Notes under the pieces: model-generated
What the model was told of the DNA's origin: nothing
The model's database searches: none
What the model saw: only the letters and a program-made list of their open reading frames with translations
In this document: positions 52,598 through 60,907 of the stretch, in pieces
Layout: each line of letters begins with the position of its first letter
Numbering within the stretch: the first letter of the stretch is position 1
Program-made: the position numbers and the translations under genes
Assembly: GCF_036013975.1 (NCBI RefSeq)
Contig: NZ_CP107904.1
Coordinates: 4,217,001-4,281,000 of the forward strand
Reading direction: 5' to 3'
Origin: Kitasatospora sp. NBC_00458
GTDB lineage: Bacteria > Actinomycetota > Actinomycetes > Streptomycetales > Streptomycetaceae
Length of the DNA: 64,000 bases

Positions 52598-53224
52598 GTG
52601 GCAAGAGCCAAGCAGGACCGAGCCGTACGCACCCGGGACACGATCCTGCGCGCCGCCGCCCAGATCTTCGACGAGTACGGCTTCAGCGGGTCCAGCGTCA
52701 GCAAGATCATCAACCAGGCCGGCACCACCCAGGGCGCGATGTACTTCCATTTCAAGTCCAAGGAGGACCTCGCCAAGGCGGTCATCGACGAGCAGGCCTC
52801 CGACCTCGACCTGCCCGGCCAGCCGAGCGGCCTGCGCCAGCTCATCGGGCTCAACCTCTACCTCGCCGACGAGCTCCAGGAGAACGTGCTGCTGCGCGCG
52901 GGCGTGACGCTCGCCGTCGAGCAGGGCCAGCTCGGGCTGCGCGACTTCAGCCCGTACGAGATGTGGGCCGAACAGTTCCGCGCCGAACTGGAGGCCGCCC
53001 GGCTGACCGGCGAACTGCTCGACGACGTCGAGATCGAGGAGCTCGCCCAGGTGCTGGTCGCGGCGTACACCGGGTCGCAGATCATGTCGCACCTGCGCAC
53101 CGGCCGCGCCGACCTGCCGCAGCGGATCATCCAGCTCTGGTGGTACCTGCTGCCGGGCATGGCCCCCGCATCGGTGGTCGCGGAGCTGCGGGCGTACCTC
53201 ACGGAGCACGGGCAGCGGGCATGA
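52598..53224 (+). CDS. Gamma-butyrolactone receptor, TetR family (ScbR/ArpA-like)
   Basis: 208 aa from GTG 52598 (GGAG, 7-nt spacing). HTH domain TRDTILRAAAQIFDEYGFSG then VSKIINQAGTTQGAMYFHF, the typical receptor sequence. Trp123 in SPYEMWAEQF matches the ligand-contact Trp of ArpA. Binds ARE sites and is released by the butyrolactone. It probably represses itself, the divergent afsA-like gene and the gene behind the second ARE-like site at 55661. ATGA-coupled to the epimerase gene. Confidence 0.92.
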   Translation: MARAKQDRAVRTRDTILRAAAQIFDEYGFSGSSVSKIINQAGTTQGAMYFHFKSKEDLAKAVIDEQASDLDLPGQPSGLRQLIGLNLYLADELQENVLLRAGVTLAVEQGQLGLRDFSPYEMWAEQFRAELEAARLTGELLDDVEIEELAQVLVAAYTGSQIMSHLRTGRADLPQRIIQLWWYLLPGMAPASVVAELRAYLTEHGQRA

Positions 53225-54378
53225 GCCACGCCACGGGGAGCGGCACCGCGGGACCCGGCGCGACCGGCACCGGCGCGGCAGGCACCGGCACCGGCACCGG
53301 CACCGGGCCGACCGTCCTGGTGACCGGGGCCGGCGGGTTCATCGGCTCCGCCGTGCTGGCGGCACTGCGCGCGACACCGGGCGTCGGCGCGGTGCGGGCC
53401 CTCACCCGGTCCGCCGCCCCGGCCGGGACGGCCCCGGTGACGGGGGACCTCGCCGACCCCTCGTCCCTGCGCGGCGCGGCCGACGGCGCCGACGTGCTGA
53501 TCCACCTCGCCTCACTGGTCGGCGGCCCGGAGGAGGCCTGCGCCGCCGTCAACGTGCACGGCACCCGGGCGCTGCTGGCGGAGGCCGGCCGGGCCGGCGT
53601 CGGCCGGATCGTCCACCTCTCGACCTCGGCGGTGTACGGGGCCGGGCCGCACCGGGACCTCGACGTGGACGGGGTGGTGCCGGCACCCGTCTCGGCGGCC
53701 AGCCGGACCAGGCTCACCGGCGAGCGGGCCGCGCTGGACGCCGGGGCCGTGGTGCTGCGCGCGCCCCTGGTCCTGGGCGCCGGCGACCGCTGGGTGGTGC
53801 CCTGCCTGGCCGAGCTGCTGCGACGGGTCCCGGCCCACTGGGACGGCGCGGGGGCACTGCTCTCGCTGGTCGCGGTGGACGACCTGGCCCGGCTGATCGC
53901 CGCGCTGGCGCTCGCCCCGGAACCGCTCCCGGACCGGGCGCCCGGGGTGCACCACGCCGGACACCCACGGCCGGTCGGCATCGGCGCACTGCTGGCGGCC
54001 CTCGCCGACCACGGGGTGCTCCCGCCGGTGCCCTCCGCCGACTGGCCGTGGGACCGCTGCACCGCCGAACTCCGGCGGACGCCCGGGGCGTACGGCGAGC
54101 GGCAGTTCGACCTGATGGCACGCCACCACTGGTACCGCAGCGAGGAGATCTGGCGGCTGACCGCCACCGACCCGGGGCCGGGGCCGCTGGAGCGGCTCGC
54201 CGCCGCCGCACCCTGGTACCGCGCGCACCTCGCGGCGAACCCGCCGGCCGGGCCGACGCCCCTACCCCCGCTCCCGCTCCCGCACCCGCACCCGCACCCG
54301 GGGGGATTTGCGGAGGAGATGCCAAAGCTGCGGGGGGATGCGGCGGAATCCGTGCGTATGCGGCTATCCGGGGCGTAG
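53221..54378 (+). CDS. NAD-dependent epimerase/dehydratase-like protein, degenerate active site
   Basis: 385 aa. Gly/Thr-rich start (1-29), Rossmann GAGGFIG (36-42), NVHGTRALLAEA and HLSTSAVYG. The YxxxK catalytic pair of extended SDRs is replaced: the region that should read PVSPYGxSKLxGE has Ala160 and Arg164 (PVSAASRTRLTGE). It may bind NAD(P) without normal epimerase chemistry or use other residues. A His/Pro repeat lies near the end (about 350-358). Homologues in butyrolactone loci are thought to tailor the hormone; here the role is inferred. Confidence 0.85.
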   Translation: MSHATGSGTAGPGATGTGAAGTGTGTGTGPTVLVTGAGGFIGSAVLAALRATPGVGAVRALTRSAAPAGTAPVTGDLADPSSLRGAADGADVLIHLASLVGGPEEACAAVNVHGTRALLAEAGRAGVGRIVHLSTSAVYGAGPHRDLDVDGVVPAPVSAASRTRLTGERAALDAGAVVLRAPLVLGAGDRWVVPCLAELLRRVPAHWDGAGALLSLVAVDDLARLIAALALAPEPLPDRAPGVHHAGHPRPVGIGALLAALADHGVLPPVPSADWPWDRCTAELRRTPGAYGERQFDLMARHHWYRSEEIWRLTATDPGPGPLERLAAAAPWYRAHLAANPPAGPTPLPPLPLPHPHPHPGGFAEEMPKLRGDAAESVRMRLSGA

Positions 54379-54453
54379 CGTCGAAGTGTCACGGACCGTC
54401 ACACACCGGTCATCCGACCGTCCCCGACCGCTCCGAAGGAGCCACGCCCACCC

Positions 54454-54552
54454 ATGTGGTTCGTCAACCCTCACCCTCAGGCCGCACCCGCGGCACCGTC
54501 AGCACCGAACGCACGCCCCGCCCCCGTCACCCGGGCGGGCGGTGGGCGATGA
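54454..54552 (+). CDS. Possible 32-aa leader peptide before the second TetR gene
   Basis: ATG 54454 behind AAGGAG (12 nt away). Begins MWFVNPHPQ, then Ala/Pro-rich, and ends with a TGA inside the ATG of the TetR gene (ATGA). The TetR start itself has only a weak ribosome site, so coupling through this leader is plausible. Confidence 0.4.
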   Translation: MWFVNPHPQAAPAAPSAPNARPAPVTRAGGGR

Positions 54553-55256
54553 AGCAGGAACGGGCCCAGCAGACCCACCGGGCCCTGCTCCGGGCCGCCG
54601 CCGCCGAGTTCGACGAACACGGCTACGCGGGCACCTCGCTGGCCCGGGTCAGCCAGGCCGCCGGCGTCACCATGGGAGCGCTGACCTTCCACTTCCCGTC
54701 CAAGGCGGCCCTGGCGGACGCGGTCCGGGCCGACGCGGCCGCGCTCACCAGGGCGGCGGTGGAGGCCGGTACGGGACAGGAGCCGCCCGGCACCGAGGGC
54801 GTGGCCGAGCTGACGGACACCCTGACCAGGCTGCTCCAGGAGGAGCCGAGCGTCCGCGCCGCGGCCCGGCTGACCTGGGAGCAGCCGGAGTCGGCCGGCA
54901 ACTGGCACACGGGCTGGAGCCCCGACCTGCGCGACCGCCTGGCCCGGGAGCGGGCCCGCGCCGGACAACGGGCCTGCAGCGGACACCGGCCCCGCACCGG
55001 GCAGCAGGCCGCCGCGGAATCCGGGAGCCTCGACACCCTCAACGAGCTCGACAACCTTGACGCCCTCGACCCCCTCGACGCACTCGACCTGGAGACACTG
55101 GCGCACTGCCTGGTGGTGGGCGCGGAGGCACTGCGGCGCGGAGTCGTCACCGTGGGCGGCGGCGCCCAGGCCTCCGAGGAGGAGACCCGCCGGCGGCTGC
55201 TGCGGCTCTGGCGGCGCGCGGTGGCGGGGCCCCCGGCACCGGGCGGAACCACCTGA
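54549..55256 (+). CDS. TetR-family regulator (butyrolactone-receptor-like)
   Basis: 235 aa. HTH TFHFPSKAALADAVRA preceded by AAAEFDEHGYAGTSLARVSQ, of the receptor type. The C-terminal half holds LTWEQPESAGNWHTGWSPDL and a low-complexity Leu/Asp stretch at about 160-182 (repeated LDxL units) that is foreign to the family. May be a pseudo-receptor controlling the neighbouring pathway. Ligand unknown. Confidence 0.82.
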   Translation: MKQERAQQTHRALLRAAAAEFDEHGYAGTSLARVSQAAGVTMGALTFHFPSKAALADAVRADAAALTRAAVEAGTGQEPPGTEGVAELTDTLTRLLQEEPSVRAAARLTWEQPESAGNWHTGWSPDLRDRLARERARAGQRACSGHRPRTGQQAAAESGSLDTLNELDNLDALDPLDALDLETLAHCLVVGAEALRRGVVTVGGGAQASEEETRRRLLRLWRRAVAGPPAPGGTT

Positions 55257-55299
55257 TCCCGCCGACGCCCGGCGCACCCCGTCCGCGCCGGGCTCACCC

Positions 55300-55367
55300 C
55301 CACCCCTCCCGACACCCCCACCCCTCCCGACACCCCCACCCCTCCCGACGCCCCCGCCCCTCCTGAC
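55300..55367 (+). repeat. 18-bp tandem repeat cacccctcccgacacccc
   Basis: About 3.5 copies of a pyrimidine-rich 18-mer directly after the TetR gene, within the 476-bp gap (55257-55732). The gap holds no gene; its right end carries an ARE-like site and promoter. Confidence 0.8.
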
Positions 55368-55660
55368 TCCTCGTCGGCGGCGGGCCCGGCGGTCGCCGCC
55401 TGACGCGTTTTCGACGGGCGCACCGGAGGCCGCCCGGCGCCGGGGGCCCACCCCACCGCCCGCGCCGCCGACCACCTCACCGCCCACCCCATCGCCCGTA
55501 CTGGCAGCCTGACGCCGGTGCGGGCGGTTTCGTACGCCCGCGGCCGAGCCGAGGACGGGGCGCGGACGGGCCTCCCGACGGACCACCGGACGCCTCGCCG
55601 GAGGCCTCCGTCGAAGGGCGCGGACTTGCCAAAACCGGCCCACGGCCCGCCCGGGGCTCA

Positions 55661-55689
55661 AAAACAAAGCGATCGTTCGCTATTCTTTT
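55661..55689 (+). promoter_or_regulatory. Second ARE-like operator with overlapping -10
   Basis: AT-rich island (aaaacaaagc ... attcttttg) centred on the palindrome AGCGA-TCGT-TCGCT (55668-55681). TATTCT at 55681-55686 can serve as -10 for the next gene (ATG 55733). Shares TCGTTC and the T-rich flank with the ARE-like site at 52551. Confidence 0.65.
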
Positions 55690-55732
55690 GGGGACGGCAC
55701 CTCACGGCACCTCACGATCACGGGGAGCTCAC

Positions 55733-57001
55733 ATGGACGCGCAACCCCTCTCACCTGCCGGCGAAGCCGCGGTCTCCCGGTTCGCCGAGCAGGTCTTCGC
55801 CCACCTCGCCCGGATAGACCAGCGCCGCTGGGCCCGGGCCTACCTGCACGGACTGCTGGCCGCGCCCGGCCGCAAGACGCTGTCGAACATGGCCGCGAGC
55901 CTGTCGACCGGATCCACGGCGGCCACCGCCTCGCTCTCGCTCCAGCAGTTCATCAACGGCAGTCCCTGGGACTGGCGCCCGGCCCGCCGGGTGCTCGCCG
56001 GCCTCGCCGCCGGCGACCGGCCGGTCCGCGCCTGGACCGCCACCCTGGCGGTCATCCCCAAGCGCGGCGACCAGGCGGTGGGCGTCCACCGCCGGTTCGT
56101 CCCGGAGGCCGGGCGCACCATCAAGTGCCAGGCCGCACCCGGGCTGTTCGTGGCCACCGACCGGGACGCCGTCCCGGTGGACTGGTCCCTGCTGCTCGAC
56201 CCGGAGTGGACGGCCGACCCGGAGCGGCGCACCCGCGCCCGGATCCCGGAGAACGCCGCCCCGCGCCCGGTCGGCGAAGTGCTGGTCGAGATGGTCGACC
56301 GGCTCGCCGCCCACCGGCCGGCGGCCCCGCTGGTCGCCGACCTCACCGTGGTCGACGACCCGGTCCGGCTGGCCGCCGCGCTCGCCCGCCGCTCCGTCCC
56401 GTACGTCCTGGAAGTCCGGCCCCACCAGGCCGTCCGGCCGGTCCTCCAGGCCACCACCGGGCGCCACGGGCGGGTGCAGCAGAGCACCACCCTGCCGGCC
56501 GAGTCGCTGTTCCCGCGCCGACGGCCGCGAACGCCGGGGGCCCCGCAGCCGGTGCTGCGCGGCGCACCCGTCCTGCTGCCCGGCCCCCGGCCCGGCACGG
56601 CGGGCGGCCCCGCCGGACCGGTGCACCGGCTCTGGGCGCACGGCGGCGCGACCGGCGGACCGCGGCGGTACTGGCTCACCGACCTGGCCGAGGACGCCCC
56701 GGCCGTGCTCGCGCTGATCGACACCGCGACGACCACCCGGACCACGGTGGACCGGCTCGGCGCCGACTTCGGCCTGCTCGACTTCTCCGGCCGCTCGTAC
56801 ACCGGCTGGCACCACCACATGACGCTGGTCTCGGCCGCGTACTCGCTCGGCCGCGGCCTGGCGGAGCCGGCCGCGGAGACCGGCTCCCGCACCCTGGCCG
56901 GCGCCGTGACGGGTGCGCCGGCCGACCCCCGGACCGACCGCCGCATCGGCGGGCGGATCGACGGGCGGATCGGCCGGGAGAACCTGCGGAATTCCGCGTA
57001 G
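55733..57001 (+). CDS. Transposase-derived (IS701/DDE_5-like) protein, catalytic triad lost, paralogue 1
   Basis: 422 aa with GGGGAG before ATG 55733. Whole-length similarity in layout to IS701-type transposases: RRWARAYLHGLLAAPGRKTL, SLQQFINGSPWDW, VIPKRGDQAVGVHRRF and a C-terminal GRSYTGWHHHMTLVSAAYSL. The first acidic residue (normally DDTGF) is gone (ATLAVIPK), and the third (normally YEGRS) is Ser (DFSGRS). Only the middle Asp in LVADLTVV remains. No terminal inverted repeats are seen. A domesticated, probably DNA-binding protein controlled by the ARE-like site. C-terminal ~40 residues are Arg/Gly repeats. Confidence 0.8.
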   Translation: MDAQPLSPAGEAAVSRFAEQVFAHLARIDQRRWARAYLHGLLAAPGRKTLSNMAASLSTGSTAATASLSLQQFINGSPWDWRPARRVLAGLAAGDRPVRAWTATLAVIPKRGDQAVGVHRRFVPEAGRTIKCQAAPGLFVATDRDAVPVDWSLLLDPEWTADPERRTRARIPENAAPRPVGEVLVEMVDRLAAHRPAAPLVADLTVVDDPVRLAAALARRSVPYVLEVRPHQAVRPVLQATTGRHGRVQQSTTLPAESLFPRRRPRTPGAPQPVLRGAPVLLPGPRPGTAGGPAGPVHRLWAHGGATGGPRRYWLTDLAEDAPAVLALIDTATTTRTTVDRLGADFGLLDFSGRSYTGWHHHMTLVSAAYSLGRGLAEPAAETGSRTLAGAVTGAPADPRTDRRIGGRIDGRIGRENLRNSA

Positions 57002-57155
57002 CGGACCGCCCGCGACGACTTGCCGAACACGCTCGAACCGGATTGACCGGAATCGGCGACACCGCCGAGAATTCCGGTACCGGCCAGCGGGAAACAATCC
57101 CGGAAACACCGGTGGACCCATCGGACGGAAATACCGAGAAAGGAGGTGAAAAACC

Positions 57156-58247
57156 GTGGATGCAGCCGCGATCGAATCCCCGGCCGACGGTCTCCGGAAT
57201 ATCCTGGGGGACCACATCTTCTCGTCGTTCGACCGCGCCGACTACCGCGTCAAGGCCGACGAATACCTCCGGGGCCTGCTCGGAACAGCCGGGCGGAAGT
57301 CCATCAGCAACATCGCCCGAACGCTCGGCGACCCGGGGGCGGTCCAGCGACTGCACCACTTCATCCGCAACTCCCCCTGGGCCTGGGCACCGGTCCGGGA
57401 GGCCCTCGCGGCCCGGCTGGTCGAGGCGTGCACCCCCCGCGCCTGGCTGGTCCGGTCGATGTTCATCCCGAAGTCCGGCACCCGGTCGGTCGGTGTCGGC
57501 CGGCGCTACGTCCCCGAGCTGGGCCAGCTGGCCGGTGCCCAGCAGGCCGTCGGCCTCTGGTACCTGGCCCCGCGGCTCAACGCGCCGGTCGACTGGCAGC
57601 TCCAGCTGACGGACCCGCCCCACCGGGCCGTCACGCCTGGCGCCGGCGGCCCGGCCGGGGACTCGCTGGACCGCCAGGCCGCACTGCTCGGACCGCTCGC
57701 GGACCGGCTGCCGGCCACCGCCTCGGCCACCCTGATCTGGGACGGCTGCCCGGCCGAACCGGGCGGGCTGTTCGCCGCCGGACGGGCGCTCGGCCTGCGG
57801 GTGGCCGTCCGGGTCGACCCGACGACCCGGCTCACCCCGGTCACGGCCCCCACCCGTGACCGCGGCCGGCCGCTCCCGGCGTACCAGCTGTTCGCCTCCG
57901 CCGGGGCCCGCCGGCTGGCCGGCACCTCGGGCCCGCCCGGGGTGGAGGCGCACGTGGTCCGGGTCGCCCTGCCGCCCACCGGGCCCGAACTGCTGCTCTA
58001 CGCGGAGTCCGGGGCGCGTCCCACCGCGTTCTCCGGGTTCTGGCTGACCGATTCCGAACCGGACCGGGCCGCCGAGTTCCCCCGGCTCTTCCGGCTGGCC
58101 GGCGGCGTCGAGGAGGACCGCACCACCCTCGGCGAACGGGTCGGCCTCCGGGACTTCGAGGGCCGCTCCTTCGAGGGCTGGCACCGGCACATGACGCTCG
58201 CCTCGGCGGCCTACGCCGCCGTCGCGCTCGGCCGCCACCCCGGCTGA
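57156..58247 (+). CDS. Transposase-derived (IS701/DDE_5-like) protein, paralogue 2
   Basis: 363 aa from GTG 57156 with a perfect AAGGAGGTGA site. Collinear with paralogue 1: DEYLRGLLGTAGRKSISNIA, LHHFIRNSPWAWAPVREALA, FIPKSGTRSVGVGRRYVPEL and GRSFEGWHRHMTLASAAYAA. The first catalytic Asp is missing (RSMFIPK). Asp in LIWDGCPAE and Glu335 (DFEGRS) remain, so it is inactive or altered as a transposase. Lies 154 bp after paralogue 1 and leads into the biosynthetic genes. Confidence 0.8.
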   Translation: MDAAAIESPADGLRNILGDHIFSSFDRADYRVKADEYLRGLLGTAGRKSISNIARTLGDPGAVQRLHHFIRNSPWAWAPVREALAARLVEACTPRAWLVRSMFIPKSGTRSVGVGRRYVPELGQLAGAQQAVGLWYLAPRLNAPVDWQLQLTDPPHRAVTPGAGGPAGDSLDRQAALLGPLADRLPATASATLIWDGCPAEPGGLFAAGRALGLRVAVRVDPTTRLTPVTAPTRDRGRPLPAYQLFASAGARRLAGTSGPPGVEAHVVRVALPPTGPELLLYAESGARPTAFSGFWLTDSEPDRAAEFPRLFRLAGGVEEDRTTLGERVGLRDFEGRSFEGWHRHMTLASAAYAAVALGRHPG

Positions 58248-58468
58248 CCGGGTCGGACCACCACGCCGAACGACCGGCCGGAATGACCGGACGGAAACAC
58301 CGGACGGAATTACCGGACGAACAGCCGGGCCGCCTTTCTGGCCCGAATAACCGGATCGCCCCCGACCGGCCTCCGGACCGGCGGCCGGATCACCTCGCCA
58401 CCCCTCCCCCTCTCTCTCCTGCACCGCACCGCAGTGAATCAACCGATGCCTTCACAAGGGAAAAGGAC

Positions 58469-59665
58469 ATGCTTGTCTTCGACAATTATCCGAGCGGTCT
58501 CACCTACAGCCAGTCCTCGAAGTCCTGGCGGGTGCGCGCGGTCAAGCCGGTCGAGTACGAGGTGCGAGTCTGCGACGGCGTCTTCGACCCGGAGAGCACC
58601 GCCCTGGTCGAGAAGTCCGCCGGGTCCGCGGGCGGCAACCGCCGGTTCGTGGTGATCGACGCCGAGGTCGACCGGCTGCACGGCGACCGGGTCCGCCGCT
58701 ACTTCGAGCACCACGGCATCGACTACTTCATGCAGGTGGTCCGTGCCGACGAGACCCTCAAGGAGTTCGAGACCGCCTCGGACATCGTGGTCGCGCTGGA
58801 CTCCTTCGGCCTGGACCGCCGGCGCGAGCCGATCATCGTGATCGGCGGCGGCGTCCTGATGGACATCGTCTGCCTGGTCGCCAACCTCTACCGCCGGGGC
58901 ACCCCGGTGGTGCGCGTCCCCACCACGCTGATCGGCCTGGTCGACGCGGGCGTCGGGGTCAAGACCGGGGTCAACTTCAACGGCCACAAGAACCGCCTGG
59001 GCACCTACTTCGCCCCCGTGCTCACCCTGCTCGACCGCTCCTTCCTCGCCACCGTCGAACGCCGCCACATCGCCAACGGCATGGGCGAGATCCTCAAGAT
59101 GGCGCTGATCAAGGACGCCCGGCTGTTCGACCTGCTGGAGCAGCACGGCCCCCGGCTGGTCGAGCAGAAGTTCCAGGACGACTCCCGCCCGGGCGACCCG
59201 GCCGGGGAGGTGATCCGCCGCGCCATCCACGGCATGCTGGAGGAGCTCCAGCCCAACCTCTGGGAGGCCGAGCTGGAGCGGATCGTCGACTACGGCCACA
59301 CCTTCTCCCCCACCCTGGAGATGCGCGCCCTGCCGGCCCTGCTGCACGGCGAGGCGGTCTCCGTCGACATGGCGCTCACCACGGTGCTCGCCTGGCGCCG
59401 CGGCCTGGTCGACCTGGAGCAGCGCGACCGGATCCTCGGCGTGATGCGCTCGCTGGAGCTGCCCAGCTGGAACGAGCTGCTCGACGCCGAACTGCTCGAC
59501 GCCGCGCTCCAGGACACCGTCCGCCACCGCGACGGCCAGCAGCGGCTCCCGCTGCCGGTCGGCATCGGCGACGCGGTCTTCGTCAACGACGTGACCCGCG
59601 AGGAACTCGCCGTCGCCGTCGAGGACCTGAGGGTGCTCGACGCCCGGGAGCTCAGCCGTGTCTGA
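58469..59665 (+). CDS. Sedoheptulose 7-phosphate cyclase (2-epi-5-epi-valiolone synthase-like)
   Basis: 398 aa, AAAAGGAC before ATG 58469. A dehydroquinate-synthase fold enzyme: NAD-binding IVIGGGVLMDIVCLVANLYR, signature RVPTTLIGLVDAGVGVKTGV then GHKNRLGTYFAP. Zinc ligands Glu207 (NGMGEILK), His277 (DYGHTFSP) and His293 (LLHGEAVSVD). The VDAGVGVKTGVN and GHTFSP variants place it with C7-sugar cyclases rather than DHQ synthase. It should convert sedoheptulose 7-phosphate to a valiolone-type cyclitol, the entry step to C7N or mycosporine-like products. The exact stereoisomer is not settled. Confidence 0.88.
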   Translation: MLVFDNYPSGLTYSQSSKSWRVRAVKPVEYEVRVCDGVFDPESTALVEKSAGSAGGNRRFVVIDAEVDRLHGDRVRRYFEHHGIDYFMQVVRADETLKEFETASDIVVALDSFGLDRRREPIIVIGGGVLMDIVCLVANLYRRGTPVVRVPTTLIGLVDAGVGVKTGVNFNGHKNRLGTYFAPVLTLLDRSFLATVERRHIANGMGEILKMALIKDARLFDLLEQHGPRLVEQKFQDDSRPGDPAGEVIRRAIHGMLEELQPNLWEAELERIVDYGHTFSPTLEMRALPALLHGEAVSVDMALTTVLAWRRGLVDLEQRDRILGVMRSLELPSWNELLDAELLDAALQDTVRHRDGQQRLPLPVGIGDAVFVNDVTREELAVAVEDLRVLDARELSRV

Positions 59666-60488
59666 CCCGACGACCCGACCGTCGGCCCCCGCCACGGAGC
59701 CGGCGCCCCGCGGCCCGGTCCTCGCGGACACCCGGGACGCCTCCGAGATCTACGGCGTGCACGGCGCCCCCGGCCTCACCTACTGGAAGGCGCTCGCCGG
59801 CCGGCAGCAGCTGGAGGCCGAGGTCGAGGCGATCGAGGTCGCCCGGATCCCGCCGGGCGGGCTGAGCGGCGAGCACCGCCACACCCGCACCGAGGAGATC
59901 TACTTCATCCTCCGCGGCCACGGCGAGTTCCTGGTCGACGGCGAACCGCGCCCCGCCCGCCCCGGCTCCCTGCTGCTCACCGGGATCGGCACGGTGCACG
60001 GCCTGCGCAACACCGGCGCCCCCGCGGGCGTCACCGACCCCGGCTACGGGAGCGCCCCCGAGGGGCACCTGGAGTGGCTGGTCATCGAGATGCCCGCCCC
60101 GGACACGTCCGAGGTCCTGCACGGGCTGGAGCCCGGCCCCACGACCACCCGCCTGCGCGAGAGGAAGACCGAGACGATGAGGCTGCACGACCTGCGGGCG
60201 GAGAGGGCGGTCGACCCGGCCGGCGTCTTCACCGGTCCGCTGCGCCTGGTGGAGATCCGGGAGCTGGCGGCCGGCGCCTCCGCCGCGTACAGCTCGCACG
60301 ACGGCGAGCACACCGTCTTCGTGCTGACCGGCTCCGGCACCGCCACGGCAGGCTCCACCGAGGTGGAGATCGCGCCCGGCACGGCGGTCACCCTGCCGTT
60401 CGGGGTGGACGCGGTGATCACGGCCCACGAGGGCGGGCTGGAGTTCTTCCACGCCGAACTCGCGGTGCCGGGGCGGGCCGAGCGGTGA
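59658..60488 (+). CDS. Bicupin protein
   Basis: 276 aa, GTG 59658, overlapping the cyclase by 8 bp. First cupin (60-150): SGEHRHTRTEEIYFILRGHG and later GIGTVHGLRN, with a full His-x-His...Glu...His metal set. Second cupin (165-270): SSHDGEHTVFVLTGSGTATA, more degenerate. Could be an epimerase, dioxygenase or isomerase acting on the cyclitol. Second domain probably structural. Confidence 0.82.
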   Translation: MSDPTTRPSAPATEPAPRGPVLADTRDASEIYGVHGAPGLTYWKALAGRQQLEAEVEAIEVARIPPGGLSGEHRHTRTEEIYFILRGHGEFLVDGEPRPARPGSLLLTGIGTVHGLRNTGAPAGVTDPGYGSAPEGHLEWLVIEMPAPDTSEVLHGLEPGPTTTRLRERKTETMRLHDLRAERAVDPAGVFTGPLRLVEIRELAAGASAAYSSHDGEHTVFVLTGSGTATAGSTEVEIAPGTAVTLPFGVDAVITAHEGGLEFFHAELAVPGRAER

Positions 60489-60871
60489 TCGTCAGCCGCG
60501 CGCTCCGGCCGGTGGACTGCGCTCCGGCCACCGCCGGGCCGCAGCAGCGGACCTGGTCCTGCCTGGCCCGCCGGGGCATGCTGCACAGCGAGACCGAGAC
60601 GGTCGACCTGTGGCGGCTGCCGCCCGGCGACACCCTGGTCCACGAGGTCCACGACGGGGTCGAGGAGGCCCTGTTCGTCCTCGCCGGGTCCGGCACCGCC
60701 ACCCACGGGCTCGACGAACTCCCCGTCACCGAGGGCACCTTGCTGCTCGCCCGGCACGACTCCGGGATCACCGTGACGGCCGGCCCGGACGGGCTGCGGC
60801 TGCTGAGCACCCGCGTCCTGCCGCAGCCGCTCAGCGCCGCCCTGCCGCCCAGGATCCCGCAACTCGGCTGA
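60485..60871 (+). CDS. Single-domain cupin
   Basis: 128 aa, GTGA-coupled to the bicupin. VDLWRLPPGDTLVHEVHDGV, EEALFVLAGSGTATHGLDEL, VTEGTLLLARHDSG: a compact cupin in which the metal ligands are partly replaced (HEVHDGVEE kept, the last His not obvious). Likely works with the bicupin on the same intermediate. No exact function. Confidence 0.78.
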   Translation: MIVSRALRPVDCAPATAGPQQRTWSCLARRGMLHSETETVDLWRLPPGDTLVHEVHDGVEEALFVLAGSGTATHGLDELPVTEGTLLLARHDSGITVTAGPDGLRLLSTRVLPQPLSAALPPRIPQLG

Positions 60872-60907
60872 ACCGCACCGCAATCGACAGGAAGTGGGAA
60901 GAGTTCC

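Noticed and set aside
55733..58247. Active insertion sequence
   Set aside because: No terminal inverted repeats or target duplications are seen, two unlike copies lie in tandem, and catalytic acids are missing.
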